Source: Zoogloeaceae bacterium (lineage in GTDB: Bacteria; Pseudomonadota; Gammaproteobacteria; Burkholderiales; Rhodocyclaceae). From it: DNA of 5,019 bases. How positions within the stretch are numbered: position 1 is the stretch's first letter; each line of letters begins with the position of its first letter. Made by a program: the position numbers and the translations under genes. Positions 4,897-5,019 of this stretch are shown here, in pieces. The stretch spans positions 1 to 5,019 of the forward strand of contig JAISLJ010000158.1 of the NCBI GenBank assembly GCA_031290955.1, read 5' to 3'. A model generated the notes under the pieces. It worked only from the letters and a program-made list of their open reading frames with translations. It had not been told where the DNA came from and did no database searches.

Positions 4897-5019
4897 GCAT
4901 AAAAACATCCCCTCCCAACCCTCCCCTGAAGGGGAGGGCAATCCCACACCTTGTCGTCATTGCGAGGCGCGGGGCAATCCGGCGGGCAGGATGCCCGCGC
5001 TCCCAGGCACAAGGCCGCG
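4893..5019 (+). CDS. Possible 5' end of a further gene, read through repeats
   Basis: An ATG at 4893 overlaps the fibre stop (ATGA) and the frame stays open for 42 codons to the window edge (MSIKTSPPNPPLKGRAIPHL and onwards). The ATGA linkage is how the upstream genes are joined, which supports a real start. Almost all the encoded residues from about position 6 are translated repeat sequence, so this may be a broken or chimeric N-terminus, or no gene at all. Confidence 0.25.
   Translation, partial: MSIKTSPPNPPLKGRAIPHLVVIARRGAIRRAGCPRSQAQGR
4919..4938. repeat. Perfect palindrome CCCTCCCCT/AGGGGAGGG
   Basis: Nine-base arms at 4919-4927 and 4930-4938 are separated by GA. A hairpin is possible, but no T-tract follows (CAATCCC instead), so it is listed as an interspersed repeat and not as an intrinsic terminator. 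It resembles the purine-rich palindromes of the island at 139-352. Confidence 0.6.
4955..4998. repeat. CGTCATTGCGAGG...GCAATCC interspersed repeat with adjoining hairpin
   Basis: Bases 4955-4980 have the layout CGTCATTGCGAGG, a short GC spacer, then GGCAATCC, a repeat type seen in many bacterial chromosomes. A perfect seven-base-pair hairpin follows (4982-4988 with 4992-4998, GCGGGCA/TGCCCGC, loop GGA). No gene-like codon pattern is seen in this tail beyond the weak open frame starting at 4893. Confidence 0.6.

Noticed and set aside
4919..4938. Intrinsic terminator after the fibre gene
   Set aside because: The hairpin is perfect but has only a two-base spacer and no following T-tract, and it resembles the interspersed repeats.

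Overview
This 5-kb, GC-rich window carries a run of plus-strand genes from a tailed-phage or prophage structural block. The gene set is Mu-like: a MuF/gp30-type head morphogenesis protein, a protein resembling phage tail terminators, and a string of small adhesion, decoration and fibre genes. High GC, strong codon bias (which produces long antisense shadow ORFs) and several interspersed palindromic repeats fit a chromosomal prophage in a proteobacterium. The repeats include the purine-rich 'LAGEG' type and the 'CGTCATTGCGAGG...GCAATCC' type. The taxonomic call is inference and weak.

Layout. Bases 1-258 hold the 3' end of an unidentified gene, by synteny perhaps the portal, whose last codons run through a palindromic repeat island (about 138-352). 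A textbook Shine-Dalgarno at the edge of that island starts the MuF gene (372-1766). Its N-terminal half is a standard MuF domain. Its C-terminal half follows a proline-rich linker, has locally lower GC, and carries an HxHP...SxxD motif resembling JAMM/MPN-type metal sites. A 74-residue acidic protein follows nine bases later (1776-2000). A strong intrinsic terminator (2034-2072) and two further hairpins then close the unit.

A second unit begins at 2166. It contains a tail-terminator-like protein, a beta-rich protein that may be an adaptor, a short collagen-like protein with a decoration-type beta domain, a second protein with the same type of beta domain, and a glycine-rich tail-fibre-like protein of 304 residues. 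Several of these overlap by ATGA or TGATG, so they are translated together. The window ends in more interspersed repeats, which an open frame starting at 4893 reads straight through.

The most interesting points are three. The MuF fusion plus small downstream gene has the architecture of the phage-encoded MuF polymorphic toxin/immunity pairs. No protease, scaffold or major capsid gene lies between MuF and the tail-terminator-like gene. Repeats of related sequence sit at three gene boundaries of the phage block.
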